DNA from: Clostridia bacterium
GTDB lineage: Bacteria > Bacillota > Clostridia > Oscillospirales > CAG-382
Direction: 5' to 3'
NCBI GenBank assembly: GCA_017938055.1
Contig: JAGBCG010000090.1
Location: forward strand, 1 to 6,638
Length of the DNA stretch: 6,638 bases
Below the pieces are notes generated by a model, which saw only the letters and a list, made by a program, of their open reading frames with translations, had not been told where the DNA came from and did not search any database. Numbering within the stretch: position 1 is the first letter of the stretch; every line of letters begins with the position of its first letter. Below, one piece after another: positions 5,876-6,638 of this stretch. The position numbers and the translations under genes were made by a program.

Positions 5876-6638
5876 TTAAAAATCTTCAGTAACAATTACG
5901 TTGTCTTCCATCATTACATTGCCTAAAGATGTGCTTTCGCTTTGGTCGTCACTTAAAGTGTCAGCATTTGCACCGTTTTGAAGCTTTTCACGGATAAGCT
6001 TTTCAATTTCCTGTGCAAGCTCCTTGTTTGAGGTGAAAAGCTCTCTGACATTGTCCTTGCCCTGAGCAAGTCTTTGCTCGTTGTAGTAGAACCATGAGCC
6101 ACTCTTTTGAATAATGTCAAGAGAAACGGCAATATCAATAATTTCGCTTTCCTTTGAAATGCCCTTGCCGTAGATGATGTCAAATTCGGCTGTTTTAAAG
6201 GGAGGAGCGACCTTGTTCTTTATAACCTTAACTCTTGTATGGTTTCCCAAAGACTCAGTTCCGTCCTTTATTGTTTCGGTACGTCTTACATCAAGTCGTA
6301 CGGAAGCGTAGTATTTCAGGGCATTACCGCCTGAGGTAACTTCAGGATTTCCATACATAACGCCAACCTTAAGACGAAGTTGGTTGATAAAGATAACAAT
6401 ACAGTTGCTTTTTGCAATAGCACCGGATAGTTTTCTGAGAGCCTGTGACATAAGTCTTGCCTGAAGACCTACGTGAGAGTCGCCCATCTCTCCGTCAATT
6501 TCCGCTTTAGGAACAAGTGCTGCAACCGAGTCAACAACCACAACTTCAACAGCACCCGAACGAACAAGAGCTTCAGTTATTTCCAAAGCCTGCTCAGCAT
6601 AGTCGGGCTGAGATACAAGAAGCGAGTCAATGTCTACA
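5876..6638 (-). CDS. recA: Recombinase RecA, C-terminal ~70% (5' end outside window)
   Basis: The frame is open from the right edge to TAA at 5878-5876 and gives the last 253 residues of RecA, the ATP-dependent recombinase that pairs homologous DNA and triggers LexA cleavage. The visible part begins at VDIDSLLVSQPDYAEQALEI, aligned near E. coli residue 109, so the Walker A region is missing. Seen in order: the Walker B strand VEVVVVDSVAALVP; loop L1 (EIDGEMGDSHVG); the INQLRLKVGVMYG motif; DNA-binding loop L2 (GNPEVTSGGNALKYY); ASVRLDVRR; the core end with RVKVIKNKVAPPFKTAEFDIIYG; and a C-terminal domain with GSWFYY and QGKDNVREL. An acidic tail ending EDNVIVTEDF follows. All signature residues in the visible part look intact. 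The TTG near 6586 is an internal codon, not a start. recX follows after 7 nt. Confidence 0.97.
   Translation of the reverse strand, partial: VDIDSLLVSQPDYAEQALEITEALVRSGAVEVVVVDSVAALVPKAEIDGEMGDSHVGLQARLMSQALRKLSGAIAKSNCIVIFINQLRLKVGVMYGNPEVTSGGNALKYYASVRLDVRRTETIKDGTESLGNHTRVKVIKNKVAPPFKTAEFDIIYGKGISKESEIIDIAVSLDIIQKSGSWFYYNEQRLAQGKDNVRELFTSNKELAQEIEKLIREKLQNGANADTLSDDQSESTSLGNVMMEDNVIVTEDF

Noticed and set aside
1..6638. CRISPR array, tRNA/rRNA genes, riboswitches, transposase or phage genes
   Set aside because: I saw no regularly spaced direct repeats, no cloverleaf or rRNA sequence, no recognisable riboswitch core, and no mobile-element protein; nearly all DNA is used by housekeeping genes.

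Overview
The window looks like chromosomal housekeeping DNA from a low-to-moderate-GC member of the Clostridia, probably Oscillospiraceae/Ruminococcaceae-like. This rests on the Firmicutes-type FtsZ, RecA and RecX sequences, strong AGGAGG-type ribosome binding sites, an LtaS-like polymerase and short palindromic intergenic repeats. The species cannot be named from the sequence alone.

Layout: the 3' end of ftsZ enters from the left on the + strand and stops at 318, followed by a clear intrinsic terminator. Everything else lies on the - strand. Read in its direction of transcription from the right edge, it is: recA (5' end cut off by the window edge), recX, an NfeD-family gene, a stomatin/SPFH gene (QmcA type), secG, and a large polytopic sulfatase-fold protein of the LTA synthase family. 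The last converges on ftsZ. The ~210 bp convergent gap holds the ftsZ terminator and a ~130 bp imperfectly palindromic element with 19-bp terminal inverted repeats, resembling a small non-autonomous repeat (MITE/REP-like).

How the genes fit together: recA-recX-nfeD-qmcA are tightly spaced (7 nt, an overlap, 20 nt) and probably form one operon, pairing recombination and its modulator with a membrane-microdomain pair. secG has its own good promoter (extended -10) in the 122 bp gap after the SPFH gene. It is followed by a hairpin with a U-tract, located just before the ribosome binding site of the LTA synthase-like gene. That gene is therefore either driven by read-through or has a promoter I cannot pin down. 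SecG (translocon), the SPFH/NfeD pair, the LTA synthase-like enzyme and FtsZ are all envelope-linked, but I see no evidence that they form a single pathway.

I found no clear undescribed multi-gene system. The points most worth a second look are the palindromic element at 380-509, the long acidic repeat-bearing tail on SecG, the odd start region of the NfeD gene, the hairpin in front of the LTA synthase-like gene, the C-terminal extension on that enzyme, and the unusual FtsZ C-terminus.
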